This document shows positions 56,850-64,000 of a stretch of 64,000 nt of DNA, piece by piece (position 1 is the first letter of the stretch; every line of letters begins with the position of its first letter). Made by a program: the position numbers and the translations under genes. The stretch comes from Lachnospiraceae bacterium (GTDB lineage: Bacteria > Bacillota > Clostridia > Lachnospirales > Lachnospiraceae), in the NCBI GenBank assembly GCA_017428265.1, contig JAFRRD010000033.1, forward strand, positions 23,546 to 87,545. The letters run 5' to 3'. The notes below the pieces were generated by a model. It had not been told where the DNA came from and ran no database searches. It worked only from the letters and a program-made list of their open reading frames with translations.

Positions 56850-57686
56850 TTAATTCTGGTCCGTCCCATCCGGGGCTTCGTTCACTCCTGCCGGATCCTC
56901 CCCGCTCACTTCCGTTTTCGGGGGATTTTTCTTCCGCCACAGATAAATGACCAGGCCCAGAGCCACGATGGCGATGGGGATAATGATCTTCCAGCGGCTG
57001 CCCAGAAGCACGATGATCAGAGCCAGTACCGCAATCACGGCCACGCCGACGGCGATGGGCAGCGGATTCACTTTTTTCTCCTGTACGCTCTCTACCACGA
57101 AGTTTTTCGCAGCCTTCGAGGTGGCTTTGCTGAAGTCCGAGATGGTACTGGCAGAGTTCTTTCCGATGGTTTTCAGCTTGTCTTTCGCGTTGTTAGTGAA
57201 TTCTGCGCGTTTGGCGGCGAATTCGGCCGAGCGGATGGCGGATTCCTTGGCGCGGTCTTTTGCAAAGACGTTCTCGATAAAGGAGTACAGACGCTCGAAG
57301 AAGCGGTCTGAATAGACCTGGATATAAGGGATGGCATTGAAATCATTCAGCCCTTCCAGACCTTCCGGCATGGTTTCGGGCCACTTGAAATCTTCCGATG
57401 TTACCGGGATCACTTCCAGCCCTTTCTCGATGGCGACGAGGATCTCCTTGCGAACCACATCATCAGGATTCACGCAGCGGTCCAGGGCGTTTTTCGAAAG
57501 GATCAGCACGAAGATCCTGCATTTATCAAGTTCCGAAACGATGTTTTCGTGAAAGTTCCCGACATTCAGCTTTTCTACATCCAGAAAACACTTGTAATTT
57601 TTCTCCAGTCTCAGCCGGTCATAGATCATGCGGGCCATGGTGCTGCCGGTGTCACGCCTGTAACTGATAAAGATACCCTGAGTCAT
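56850..57686 (-). CDS. TIR-domain protein with two C-terminal membrane segments
   Basis: A 278-residue protein. The N-terminal TIR domain (about 1-137) starts GIFISYRRDTGSTMARMIYDRL (core FISYRRD at 6-12), with LDVEKLNVGNF near 35 and an RKEI segment with Glu81, the position of the catalytic Glu in TIR NADases. An Ala/Lys/Asn-rich helical region (about 140-205) and two membrane segments (about 209-229 and 232-250) follow, then a Pro/Glu/Gly-rich tail. Stand-alone TIR proteins can be NAD-degrading immunity effectors, but no partner sensor lies nearby. It is monocistronic, with its own promoter holding a palindrome. Activity and role are inferred. Confidence 0.85.
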   Translation of the reverse strand: MTQGIFISYRRDTGSTMARMIYDRLRLEKNYKCFLDVEKLNVGNFHENIVSELDKCRIFVLILSKNALDRCVNPDDVVRKEILVAIEKGLEVIPVTSEDFKWPETMPEGLEGLNDFNAIPYIQVYSDRFFERLYSFIENVFAKDRAKESAIRSAEFAAKRAEFTNNAKDKLKTIGKNSASTISDFSKATSKAAKNFVVESVQEKKVNPLPIAVGVAVIAVLALIIVLLGSRWKIIIPIAIVALGLVIYLWRKKNPPKTEVSGEDPAGVNEAPDGTDQN

Positions 57687-57736
57687 TATTGTTCCTCCTC
57701 CTGCAGGATATTTACGGTTTCCGAACTAATAAACCG

Positions 57737-57765
57737 ATGTTAGCACAGAACATCTGTCAAGTCAA
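57737..57765 (-). promoter_or_regulatory. Promoter of the TIR gene
   Basis: TTGACT (57760-57765), 17-base spacer, TAACAT (57737-57742). A GGAGGAGG ribosome binding site follows before the ATG. Confidence 0.65.
57745..57757. promoter_or_regulatory. Candidate operator in the TIR promoter spacer
   Basis: ACAGA-ACA-TCTGT is a perfect 5-bp inverted repeat with a 3-base centre. It occupies the promoter spacer, and its centre (57751) coincides exactly with the spacer centre. A repressor bound there would block polymerase. No regulator gene is adjacent. Confidence 0.4.
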
Positions 57766-57846
57766 TTATCCCTGCGGCCTCATCAAAAATTTTCCGGAAA
57801 ATCTTCAGGTTCTTCGCCGCTGCCCGTTATATTTATCATAAACGGA

Positions 57847-59856
57847 TCAGCAGATCCTCGTTCCTTCGGGGACGCGGTCGTCCACGAAGATGACCTGCAC
57901 GCCGCAGGCACTGTTCGTCGCCGCGAGAAGCATCCCTTCGCTCGTCACGCCGGTAAGCCGCGCCGGCGTCAGGTTGCAGACCACGATGATCTTCTTTCCA
58001 ACCAGTTCCTCACAGCTGTATTCGTCCTTGATCGAGGATACGATCACGCGCTCCTTAATGCCGTCAAAGAGCGTCAGTTTCAGGTTGCTGCGCGCCTTGC
58101 GGATCTCCTGTGCCTTGACGATGCGGCAGACCCGAAGGTCCGTCTTCATGAAATCAGCCTTACTGATCTCGGGGGTATCGAACGGCGCCACCGGATCGGG
58201 CTCGCCGTAGACGCGTTCCTTTTTCACTTCTTCAGGCGCTTCCTCGAGCAGTTCCGGATGCAGTTCCGCCTCGGTCTTCGGCGCCGTGAAATCCAGGAGG
58301 GGAAGGATGTCCTCCGGCTTCATCGCATTCAGGAAGAGATAGAGGCGCGGGCCTCTCTCCTTTGCCAGAAGGAGCAGGTAGACCAGCTTGAAGAAGCGGC
58401 CCTGCACGGCCTTCAGGTTTGGCGCATCCGCCCCGTAAACTTCCTTCGGGATGTCGTAAAGTTTCGTATTCAGGTCATCGAGCGTATAGCCGCCGGCGGC
58501 GATGTACTGCCGCAGCAGCTCGATCTCCTTCTTCTCCTCTTCCGTCATGGACTCGTAAAGATCGAAATCGCGGGTCTTTCTCAGCTTGTTCGCCTGGTCG
58601 GGCGCGCACTGTTCCAGCCAATACCTGGCCAGTTCCAGCCGGTCATTGAAATCCTCGCGGGTGTAGGGCATGTTGATCTTTCTGAAGATCGTTTCCATCA
58701 GCGGAACGTCGAAATTGACGATCGAGCCGAGTTGGACAAGGAGGCTCATCGGCGGCGTCTTTAAGTGCGCGCCGCGGGTCAGGCAGTCTTCCATCGCGAT
58801 CGTGCCGTATTCATTGGTCCTGCCGGCCACATAGTCATTGTACTGCTTGTCAAATTCAAAATACTGCCGCAGGATCCCGTCGTCAAAGCAGAAATCGAAG
58901 GCTTTCGTCGGATCGCAGCGGGAATACAGCCACAGGAGGACCTCCGGCTGATAGATCTTCAGAAGCGTATCCGGGGTCAGGTTAAGGCCGCTCGAACCGC
59001 TCATCTTGCCGGTCGCGCCCTTGATGCCGATGAATTCGTAGCCCTGGAACAGCGGGGCTTCATAGCCGAAGATCTCCTTCGCGATCACTTTGCCGTTGTC
59101 GTAGCTGCCGCCGGGGCTCGCGTGATCCTTTCCGCCGGGTTCGAAATCCACGCCTTCATGGAGCCAGCGCATGGGCCAGTCGACCTTCCAGGCCAGCTTG
59201 CAGTTGAAATCCGTGTGGAAATCGAAGATCCCGTGATGGCCGCAGGCGCAGACGTATTCCGCCTTGTCGTCATCCGACAGGCTCAGGATCTTCGTTGTGT
59301 CGCGGTGACAGACCGGGCAGTAAATGCTGACCGGATAGTAGGCCTCGCGTTCGCCTTCCTGCGCATCCTGCGTGCGGAAGCTGTCGAGGATGTCGAAGAT
59401 GCGCCCGCGCTCATGCAGGGCATGCAGCACGTGCTCCTTATAGGCGCCGCTGCGGTACATTTTCGCCTGATAGCGGTAGTCGAGACTGATCCCGATCTTC
59501 TCCATCGAAGCGATGAATTCATTTTCAAAATAGGCTGCGTAGGACTCGGCGCCGGAATCGAAGGGATCCGGTACGTCGACGTAAGGATATCCCACGTACT
59601 GCTCGAAATCGTCGCGGACGGCCGACACGTTCTTCGGGACCTTCCTCAGGCGGTCGAATTCGTCCCAGCTGAACAGGAGCCGGGCCTTTTTGCCGGCGCG
59701 CTCCAGGGCTTTGACCACGAAATAACTCGTGGCGATATCACGGAAATTGCCGATATGGATCGAACCGGAAGGGCTGATCCCGGCGGCACAGACATATTCT
59801 TCCTTGTCCGGACGGCGGGCAATGATCTTTGCCGCCACCTCATCTGACCAGTGCAT
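57847..59856 (-). CDS. lysS: Class I lysyl-tRNA synthetase with C-terminal tRNA-binding domain
   Basis: Charges tRNA-Lys with a class I fold. The HIGH-type motif is HIGN (34-37) and the KMSKS-type loop is KMSGS (284-288). A zinc knuckle, CPVC (180-183) with CACG (203-206), lies between. Helical anticodon-binding regions extend to about 540. After an acidic linker, residues about 563-669 form an EMAP-II/Trbp111-type OB-fold (ISKADFMKTDLRVCRIV, ISSIKDEYS-like, GVTSEGMLLAA), as in the C-terminus of MetRS. Most Firmicutes use class II LysRS, so this is unusual. It has its own promoter and a leader too short for a T-box. Confidence 0.95.
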   Translation of the reverse strand: MHWSDEVAAKIIARRPDKEEYVCAAGISPSGSIHIGNFRDIATSYFVVKALERAGKKARLLFSWDEFDRLRKVPKNVSAVRDDFEQYVGYPYVDVPDPFDSGAESYAAYFENEFIASMEKIGISLDYRYQAKMYRSGAYKEHVLHALHERGRIFDILDSFRTQDAQEGEREAYYPVSIYCPVCHRDTTKILSLSDDDKAEYVCACGHHGIFDFHTDFNCKLAWKVDWPMRWLHEGVDFEPGGKDHASPGGSYDNGKVIAKEIFGYEAPLFQGYEFIGIKGATGKMSGSSGLNLTPDTLLKIYQPEVLLWLYSRCDPTKAFDFCFDDGILRQYFEFDKQYNDYVAGRTNEYGTIAMEDCLTRGAHLKTPPMSLLVQLGSIVNFDVPLMETIFRKINMPYTREDFNDRLELARYWLEQCAPDQANKLRKTRDFDLYESMTEEEKKEIELLRQYIAAGGYTLDDLNTKLYDIPKEVYGADAPNLKAVQGRFFKLVYLLLLAKERGPRLYLFLNAMKPEDILPLLDFTAPKTEAELHPELLEEAPEEVKKERVYGEPDPVAPFDTPEISKADFMKTDLRVCRIVKAQEIRKARSNLKLTLFDGIKERVIVSSIKDEYSCEELVGKKIIVVCNLTPARLTGVTSEGMLLAATNSACGVQVIFVDDRVPEGTRIC

Positions 59857-59885
59857 AAAGACACCTCTGATTCAAAATATATGTG

Positions 59886-59914
59886 AGTATAGCATTTCAG
59901 CAAAAGAAACTCAA
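59886..59914 (-). promoter_or_regulatory. lysS promoter
   Basis: TTGAGT (59909-59914), 17-base spacer, TATACT (59886-59891). The start codon lies about 30 bases downstream, so the leader is very short. Confidence 0.75.
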
Positions 59915-59929
59915 GTATTTGCTTCGATT

Positions 59930-59973
59930 GTCATCCTGAGCGACGTACCCGCAGGGTACAAGCGAAGGATCTT
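59930..59973. repeat. REP-like palindromic element
   Basis: Starts GTCATCCTGAGCGA and ends AGCGAAGGATCTT, with a GTACCC-GC(A)-GGGTAC hairpin in the middle. The outer arms also pair (ATCCT with AGGAT, plus CGC with GCG). The ends resemble a short intergenic repeat seen in many unrelated bacterial genomes. It lies directly after the xth stop and upstream of the lysS promoter, where it may act as a transcript-end hairpin. Confidence 0.65.
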
Positions 59974-59974
59974 C

Positions 59975-60727
59975 TTACTTCAGCACCAGTTCCACCGGAC
60001 AGTGGTCGGAGCCGAAGATCTCCTGGTGGATCGAAGCCGACGCCATGCGTTCCGCGAGCCGCGCCGAGACGATGAAATAGTCGATGCGCCACCCGGCGTT
60101 CCGCTCCCTGGCCTTCATCCGGTAGGACCACCAGCTGTATTCGCCGGCCTTATCCGGGTAGAAATACCGGAACGAATCCACGAAACCGGCGGCGAGAAGT
60201 TCGGTCATCTTGCCCCTTTCCTCGTCGGAAAAGCCCGCGTTCATATGGTTCGTTGAAGGATTCTTCAGGTCGATCTCCTCGTGCGCCACGTTCAGGTCGC
60301 CGCAGAGAATGACCGGCTTTTTCGCATCCAGGCTGACCATGTAATTCAGCAGGGAATCTTCAAAGCGGCAGCGGTAGTCCAGCCGCCGCAGGCCGTCCTG
60401 CGAGTTCGGCGTGTAGCAGCAGATGAGGAAAAAATCCTCGAATTCCAGCGTGATCACGCGGCCTTCGTGGTTATGTTCCTCTTCCGGCAGGCCGTAGCTG
60501 ACCGAAAGCGGCGGGATCTTCGTAAAGACGGCTGTCCCGCTGTAGCCCTTCTTCTCCGCGCAGTTCCAGTACTCCTGATACTCCGGCAGGTCCATTTTGA
60601 CCTGGCCTTCCTGCAGTTTCGTCTCCTGCAGACAGAAAATATCCGCGTCGAGCGCGGCAAAATCTTCCGTGAAATTCTTTCCCAGAACGGCTCTGAGACC
60701 GTTCACATTCCATGAAATAAGCTTCAT
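59975..60727 (-). CDS. xth: Exodeoxyribonuclease III / AP endonuclease
   Basis: Mg-dependent base-excision-repair enzyme of 250 residues. Motifs are LISWNVNGLRA at the start, FCLQETKLQ near residue 32 (catalytic Glu), GDLNVAHEEIDL near 145 (Asp and Asn), and GSDHCPVEL at the C-terminus (Asp-His). The start at 60727 is favoured by AAAGG seven bases upstream; ATG codons at 60730 and 60742 are alternatives. It has its own promoter, and a REP-like element follows the stop. Confidence 0.95.
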   Translation of the reverse strand: MKLISWNVNGLRAVLGKNFTEDFAALDADIFCLQETKLQEGQVKMDLPEYQEYWNCAEKKGYSGTAVFTKIPPLSVSYGLPEEEHNHEGRVITLEFEDFFLICCYTPNSQDGLRRLDYRCRFEDSLLNYMVSLDAKKPVILCGDLNVAHEEIDLKNPSTNHMNAGFSDEERGKMTELLAAGFVDSFRYFYPDKAGEYSWWSYRMKARERNAGWRIDYFIVSARLAERMASASIHQEIFGSDHCPVELVLK

Positions 60728-60757
60728 CATGCAGCCTTTCAAAATCTTGTTACGACG

Positions 60758-60786
60758 ATTGTAGCAGAGGTTCCTGCTGTTGTCAA
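60758..60786 (-). promoter_or_regulatory. xth promoter
   Basis: TTGACA (60781-60786), 17-base spacer, TACAAT (60758-60763). It starts about 20 bases after the rny terminator. Confidence 0.8.
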
Positions 60787-60804
60787 AAAGGAGGTTCTTT
60801 CACA

Positions 60805-60844
60805 GGAAAAGACCCCTATCCGTTTCCGGAAAGGGGTCTTTTCA
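60805..60844 (-). terminator. rny terminator
   Basis: AAAAGACCCCT pairs with AGGGGTCTTTT, with an inner TTCCG-GAAA-CGGA stem-loop and a T-rich end on the minus strand. It starts seven bases after the rny stop. Confidence 0.9.
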
Positions 60845-60850
60845 GGGTAG

Positions 60851-62446
60851 TTATTTGGCATAATCGACGGAACGGGATTCCCGGATCACGCTCACCTTGA
60901 TCTGACCGGGGTATTCCATCTCATCCTCGATCCGCTTGGCGATGTCATGCGCCAGAATGGTCATGGCGTCGTCGTTTATCTGTTCGGGGACGACCATCAC
61001 GCGGACTTCACGGCCTGCCTGGATGGCAAAGGACTTGTCCACGCCCTTGAAGCCGTTCGTAATCTCCTCGAGCTGGCTCAGGCGGTTCGTGTACGCCTCA
61101 AGCGTCTCGCGGCGCGCACCGGGCCGTGCAGCGGAGATCGCGTCTGCCGCCTGCACGATGCAGGCGATCAGGCTGGTCGCTTCCACGTCGCCGTGGTGCG
61201 ATTCCACCGAATTGATCACAATGGCGTTCTCATGGTACTTGCGGCACAGATCTGCGCCGATCTGCACGTGGGAACCTTCCATGTCGTGGTCCAGGCTCTT
61301 GCCGATGTCATGCAGCAGACCTGCACGCTTCGCCAGGCGAACGTCCAGTCCCAGCTCTCCGGCCAGAAGCCCCGACAGATGCGCGACTTCGATCGAATGC
61401 TTCAGCGCGTTCTGCCCGTAGCTCGTGCGGAAATGCATGCGGCCCAGAAGCTTGACGAGTTCCGGATGGATGCCGTGCACGCCCACCTCGAGAACGGCGG
61501 CTTCGCCCTGTTCCTTGATGAATTCTTCGACTTCCTTGCGGGATTTCGCGACGACTTCCTCGATGCGGGCCGGATGGATCCGGCCGTCCAGGATCAGCTT
61601 TTCCAGGGCGATGCGGGCGATCTCGCGGCGCATCGGATCGAAACCCGAAAGCACGACGGCTTCCGGCGTATCGTCGACGATCAGGTCCACGCCCGTCGCC
61701 TGCTCCAGCGCACGGATGTTGCGGCCTTCGCGTCCGATGATGCGGCCCTTCATTTCATCGTTGGGAAGCGGCACCACGGAAATGGACACTTCGGCAACGT
61801 GGTCGGCGGCACATTTCTGGATGGCGGTGACGATGTATTCCTTCGCCTTCCTTGTGGCGTCTTCCTTGGCCTGTGCGTCGATTTCCTTCAGCTTCTTCGC
61901 GATGTCGTGTCTGGCGTCTTCCTCGACACTGCGGATGAGGTATTCCTTGGCTTCCTCTTTCGAAAAACCGGAGATCTGTTCCAGCATGCTCTGCTGCTGG
62001 TCGATGATCTCCTGGACTTTCTGGTCTTTGCGTTTCAACTGTTCGTCACGGGCCTGAACGCTCTGTTCCTTCCTCTCCAGGGATTCGATCTTCTTATCCA
62101 GACTTTCTTCCTTGTTCTGCAGGCGGCGTTCGGTCCTCTGTAATTCGGCTCTTCTTTCCTTGGTCTCCCGCTCCAGGTCGTTCCTGGCGGCGAGATTTTC
62201 TTCCTTGGCTTCCAGAAGAGCTTCCCGTTTCTTTTCTGCTGCTGTCTTAATGGCTTCATCTATGATCTCACGCGATTTCACCTCGGCCGTTCCCACCGTT
62301 TCCTCGAAGACTTTCTTCTGGTGGTTGGCGGAGAGGATCCACGCGCAAACAGCTGCAATGATGGCACACCCGACGGCAATGCCGATCCAGAGAATGGGGA
62401 ACGGCTTTGCAGGGCCTGCCGCAGCGATCATCATAAGTTGCGTCAC
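60851..62446 (-). CDS. rny: Ribonuclease Y
   Basis: Membrane-anchored endoribonuclease that initiates mRNA decay in Firmicutes. The N-terminal membrane segment (about 17-38) is followed by a long Glu/Lys/Arg-rich coiled coil (about 45-200), a KH domain ([19 protein letters not shown] core near 230-245) and an HD domain with HDIGKSLDH near 375. Length (531 residues) is typical. spoVS, which often follows rny in spore formers, is not present. AAGGAGG precedes the start. Confidence 0.97.
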   Translation of the reverse strand: MTQLMMIAAAGPAKPFPILWIGIAVGCAIIAAVCAWILSANHQKKVFEETVGTAEVKSREIIDEAIKTAAEKKREALLEAKEENLAARNDLERETKERRAELQRTERRLQNKEESLDKKIESLERKEQSVQARDEQLKRKDQKVQEIIDQQQSMLEQISGFSKEEAKEYLIRSVEEDARHDIAKKLKEIDAQAKEDATRKAKEYIVTAIQKCAADHVAEVSISVVPLPNDEMKGRIIGREGRNIRALEQATGVDLIVDDTPEAVVLSGFDPMRREIARIALEKLILDGRIHPARIEEVVAKSRKEVEEFIKEQGEAAVLEVGVHGIHPELVKLLGRMHFRTSYGQNALKHSIEVAHLSGLLAGELGLDVRLAKRAGLLHDIGKSLDHDMEGSHVQIGADLCRKYHENAIVINSVESHHGDVEATSLIACIVQAADAISAARPGARRETLEAYTNRLSQLEEITNGFKGVDKSFAIQAGREVRVMVVPEQINDDAMTILAHDIAKRIEDEMEYPGQIKVSVIRESRSVDYAK

Positions 62447-62517
62447 AGGAGCACCTCCTTTATTGAATTTTCATGGTACGGAATATGTTAACAGTGATGA
62501 ATAAACACATTCGATTT

Positions 62518-62546
62518 ATTTTAACGAAAATAAAAGGGACTGTCAA
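62518..62546 (-). promoter_or_regulatory. rny promoter
   Basis: TTGACA (62541-62546), 17-base spacer, TAAAAT (62518-62523). The -35 box overlaps the 3' side of the tyrS terminator hairpin. Confidence 0.8.
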
Positions 62547-62574
62547 GGGAAACTTTCCCCCGACAGCCCTTTTC
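62531..62574 (-). terminator. tyrS terminator
   Basis: AAAAGGGCTGTC pairs with GACAG(T)CCCTTTT, one base bulged, with an inner GGGAAA-G-TTTCCC stem and a TTTTATTTT tail on the minus strand. It lies about 42 bases after the tyrS stop. Confidence 0.85.
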
Positions 62575-62615
62575 ATCCAAACTATATTGCGTCTTTCCCG
62601 ATGCTCAGCGGAAAA

Positions 62616-63836
62616 TCACAGTTTCACCCGGCAGAAGTTTTTCTTGCCCCGCTTCAGCAGGATGCCGTCGCCGGAAAGTTTGTCCGCTGTCAGCACCGCC
62701 TTGACGTCCGCGACTTTCCCGCCGTCCACGGAGACGCCGCCCTGCTCGATGGCGCGCCTGCCCTCGGAACGGGTCGGGACCAGGCCGGCCTTCACCAGCA
62801 GCGTGATCACGTCGACGCCGCCTTCCGGGATCTCGTCAGCCGCAAGCACACAGGTGGGCACATCCGCCGCAGCGCCGCCGGCAAAGAGCGCACGGGACGC
62901 CGCCTTCGCCTTCTCCGCCTCTTCCTCGCCGTGGACCATCTTCGTCAGCTCGTAAGCCAGGATCTCTTTGGCTTCGTTCAGCTTGCTGCCTTCCCACTTT
63001 TCCATCTCTTCGATCTGTTCAAGCGGCAGGAAAGTCAGCATGCGGATGCATTTCAGGACTTCGGCATCGCCGACGTTCCGCCAGTACTGGTAGAATTCGT
63101 AAGGCGAGGTCTTGTTCGGATCGAGCCACACGGCATTGCCCGCGGTCTTGCCCATCTTGTTGCCGTTCGAATCGGTCAGCAGCGTGATGGTCATCGCGTG
63201 GGCATCCTTGCCGAGCTTGCGGCGGATCAGTTCGGTACCGCCGAGCATGTTGCTCCACTGGTCGTCCCCGCCGAATTCCATGTTGCAGCCGTATTTCTGA
63301 TACAAATAGTAGAAATCGTAACTCTGCATGATCATATAGTTGAATTCCAGGAAGGAAAGGCCTTTTTCCATCCGCTGCTTATAGCACTCCGCGCGCAGCA
63401 TATTGTTAACGGAAAAATGTGCGCCGACCTCACGCAGCAATTCCACGTAGTTGAGCTTTAGCAGCCAGTCGGCGTTGTTGACCATCAGCGCTTTTCCCTC
63501 GCCGAAGTCGATAAACCTTTCCATCTGCTTTTTGAAGCAGGCGCAGTTATGTTCAATGGTCTCGGGCGTCATCATGGAGCGCATGTCCGTCCTGCCGGAG
63601 GGATCGCCCACGTAGCCCGTGCCGCCGCCGATGAGCGCGATGGGGCGGTTGCCCGCCATCTGCAGGCGCTTCATCAGGCACAGCGCCATAAAATGTCCCA
63701 CGTGCAGCGAATCGGCGGTGGGATCGAAACCGATATAGAATACCGCTTTCCCGTTGTTGACAAGCTCGCGGATCTCTTCTTCATTCGTCGTCTGCGCGAT
63801 CAGGCCGCGCGCAGTCAGCTCTTCATAAATCTGCAT
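62616..63836 (-). CDS. tyrS: Tyrosyl-tRNA synthetase
   Basis: Class I synthetase of 406 residues that charges tRNA-Tyr. The Rossmann domain has [16 protein letters not shown] near residue 35 (HVGH is the HIGH-type motif), [16 protein letters not shown]-like ([14 protein letters not shown] near 183) and the KMSKS-type loop KMGKT near 228. The C-terminal S4 RNA-binding domain (about 340-406) includes [17 protein letters not shown]. It begins 26 bases after the stop of the membrane-protein gene, with AAAGGAAAG upstream and no T-box leader, so it is probably cotranscribed. Confidence 0.97.
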   Translation of the reverse strand: MQIYEELTARGLIAQTTNEEEIRELVNNGKAVFYIGFDPTADSLHVGHFMALCLMKRLQMAGNRPIALIGGGTGYVGDPSGRTDMRSMMTPETIEHNCACFKKQMERFIDFGEGKALMVNNADWLLKLNYVELLREVGAHFSVNNMLRAECYKQRMEKGLSFLEFNYMIMQSYDFYYLYQKYGCNMEFGGDDQWSNMLGGTELIRRKLGKDAHAMTITLLTDSNGNKMGKTAGNAVWLDPNKTSPYEFYQYWRNVGDAEVLKCIRMLTFLPLEQIEEMEKWEGSKLNEAKEILAYELTKMVHGEEEAEKAKAASRALFAGGAAADVPTCVLAADEIPEGGVDVITLLVKAGLVPTRSEGRRAIEQGGVSVDGGKVADVKAVLTADKLSGDGILLKRGKKNFCRVKL

Positions 63837-63862
63837 GGATCTTTCCTTTCAGATGCAAAAGA

Positions 63863-64000
63863 TTATTGTCGTATTACGTCAAACACCAGCCCTGCGATGC
63901 CGAGGTCCAGCAGCATCGTAAACCCGACGACGCACACCAGGACCAGCACGGCGATCACCATCTTCACGCTGCCGTAGCCGTATTCCTTTTTGTCCGCAAA
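63863..64000 (-). CDS. C-terminal end of an unidentified membrane protein (partial)
   Basis: An open frame enters from the right edge and stops with TAA at 63863-63865. The visible 45 residues contain a charged Lys/Glu/Tyr/Gly segment (DKKEYGYGSVK), then a strongly hydrophobic stretch (MVIAVLVLVCVVGFTMLL) and a short tail ending DVIRQ. The codon pattern is coding-like and spacing to tyrS suggests one operon. The family cannot be identified from this fragment. Confidence 0.65.
   Translation of the reverse strand, partial: FADKKEYGYGSVKMVIAVLVLVCVVGFTMLLDLGIAGLVFDVIRQ

Noticed and set aside
57790-57810. ATTTTCC-GGAAAAT followed by a few T on the minus strand, considered as lysS terminator.
   Set aside because: The stem has almost no loop and few GC pairs, so it is too weak to call. 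How lysS transcription ends was not resolved.
59857-59885. A T-box or lysine riboswitch upstream of lysS.
   Set aside because: The leader between promoter and start codon is about 25 bases, too short for either.
63837-63862. A T-box leader upstream of tyrS.
   Set aside because: Only 26 bases separate tyrS from the preceding gene, and no T-box motif is present.

Overview
The window comes from a chromosome of a moderately GC-rich Firmicute of the class Clostridia, plausibly a Lachnospiraceae-like gut or rumen organism. Supporting evidence is the YlxR/YlxQ pair between nusA and infB, YlxM with Ffh, RbgA, IreB, RNases J and Y, AGGAGG-type ribosome binding sites, near-consensus sigma-A promoters with 17-bp spacers, and a Gram-positive SOS box upstream of recA. 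No phage, IS element, integrase, CRISPR array, rRNA or tRNA gene was found. No sporulation gene is visible, even next to rny or recA where some occur in spore formers. No stretch longer than 300 bases lacks a gene. Most genes lie on the minus strand.

Layout. 0.1-4 kb: tmRNA, then plsY-der-DUF512 radical SAM, transcribed away from prs (plus strand). 5.3-8.4 kb: two signal peptidases around rbgA, with rnhB and yraN. 8.6-12.6 kb: ylxM-ffh-rpsP-khpA-rimM-trmD-rplS. 12.6-23.9 kb: rimP-nusA-ylxR-ylxQ-infB-rbfA-nrnA-(truB::ribF fusion), rpsO and pnp, the translation and RNA-decay core. 24-28 kb: glpK, recA, a rhomboid-like membrane protein and rpsT. 28-45.7 kb: a 17-kb run of same-strand genes from a CPBP protease and rpoD through a PpiC foldase, a 5'-exonuclease::CoaE fusion, a YycJ-type hydrolase, the spermidine transporter potAB-potCD, ireB, ruvX, RNase J, an MltG-like stub, an M16C peptidase, era and recO. 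No convincing internal terminator was seen in it.

45.8-53 kb: udk and a divergent LysR regulator, then an ECF sigma factor, its presumed anti-sigma factor, a GIY-YIG protein, topoisomerase III and a beta-helix acyltransferase on the minus strand. A DUF4349 lipoprotein diverges from the sigma gene. 53-64 kb: YigZ, a class A PBP, a TIR-domain membrane protein, a class I lysyl-tRNA synthetase with an appended tRNA-binding domain, xth, rny, tyrS and the 3' end of a membrane protein.

The most interesting observations are: two divergent ECF-type promoters of identical architecture (TGMAAC-N17-TGTATT) that link the sigma factor to the DUF4349 lipoprotein; a Pol I-type 5'-exonuclease domain fused to dephospho-CoA kinase with no polymerase domain; a TruB-RibF fusion; class I LysRS with a C-terminal tRNA-binding domain; a TIR-two-TM protein whose promoter spacer holds a centred palindrome; and two places where the 3' arm of a terminator hairpin supplies the -35 box of the next promoter.
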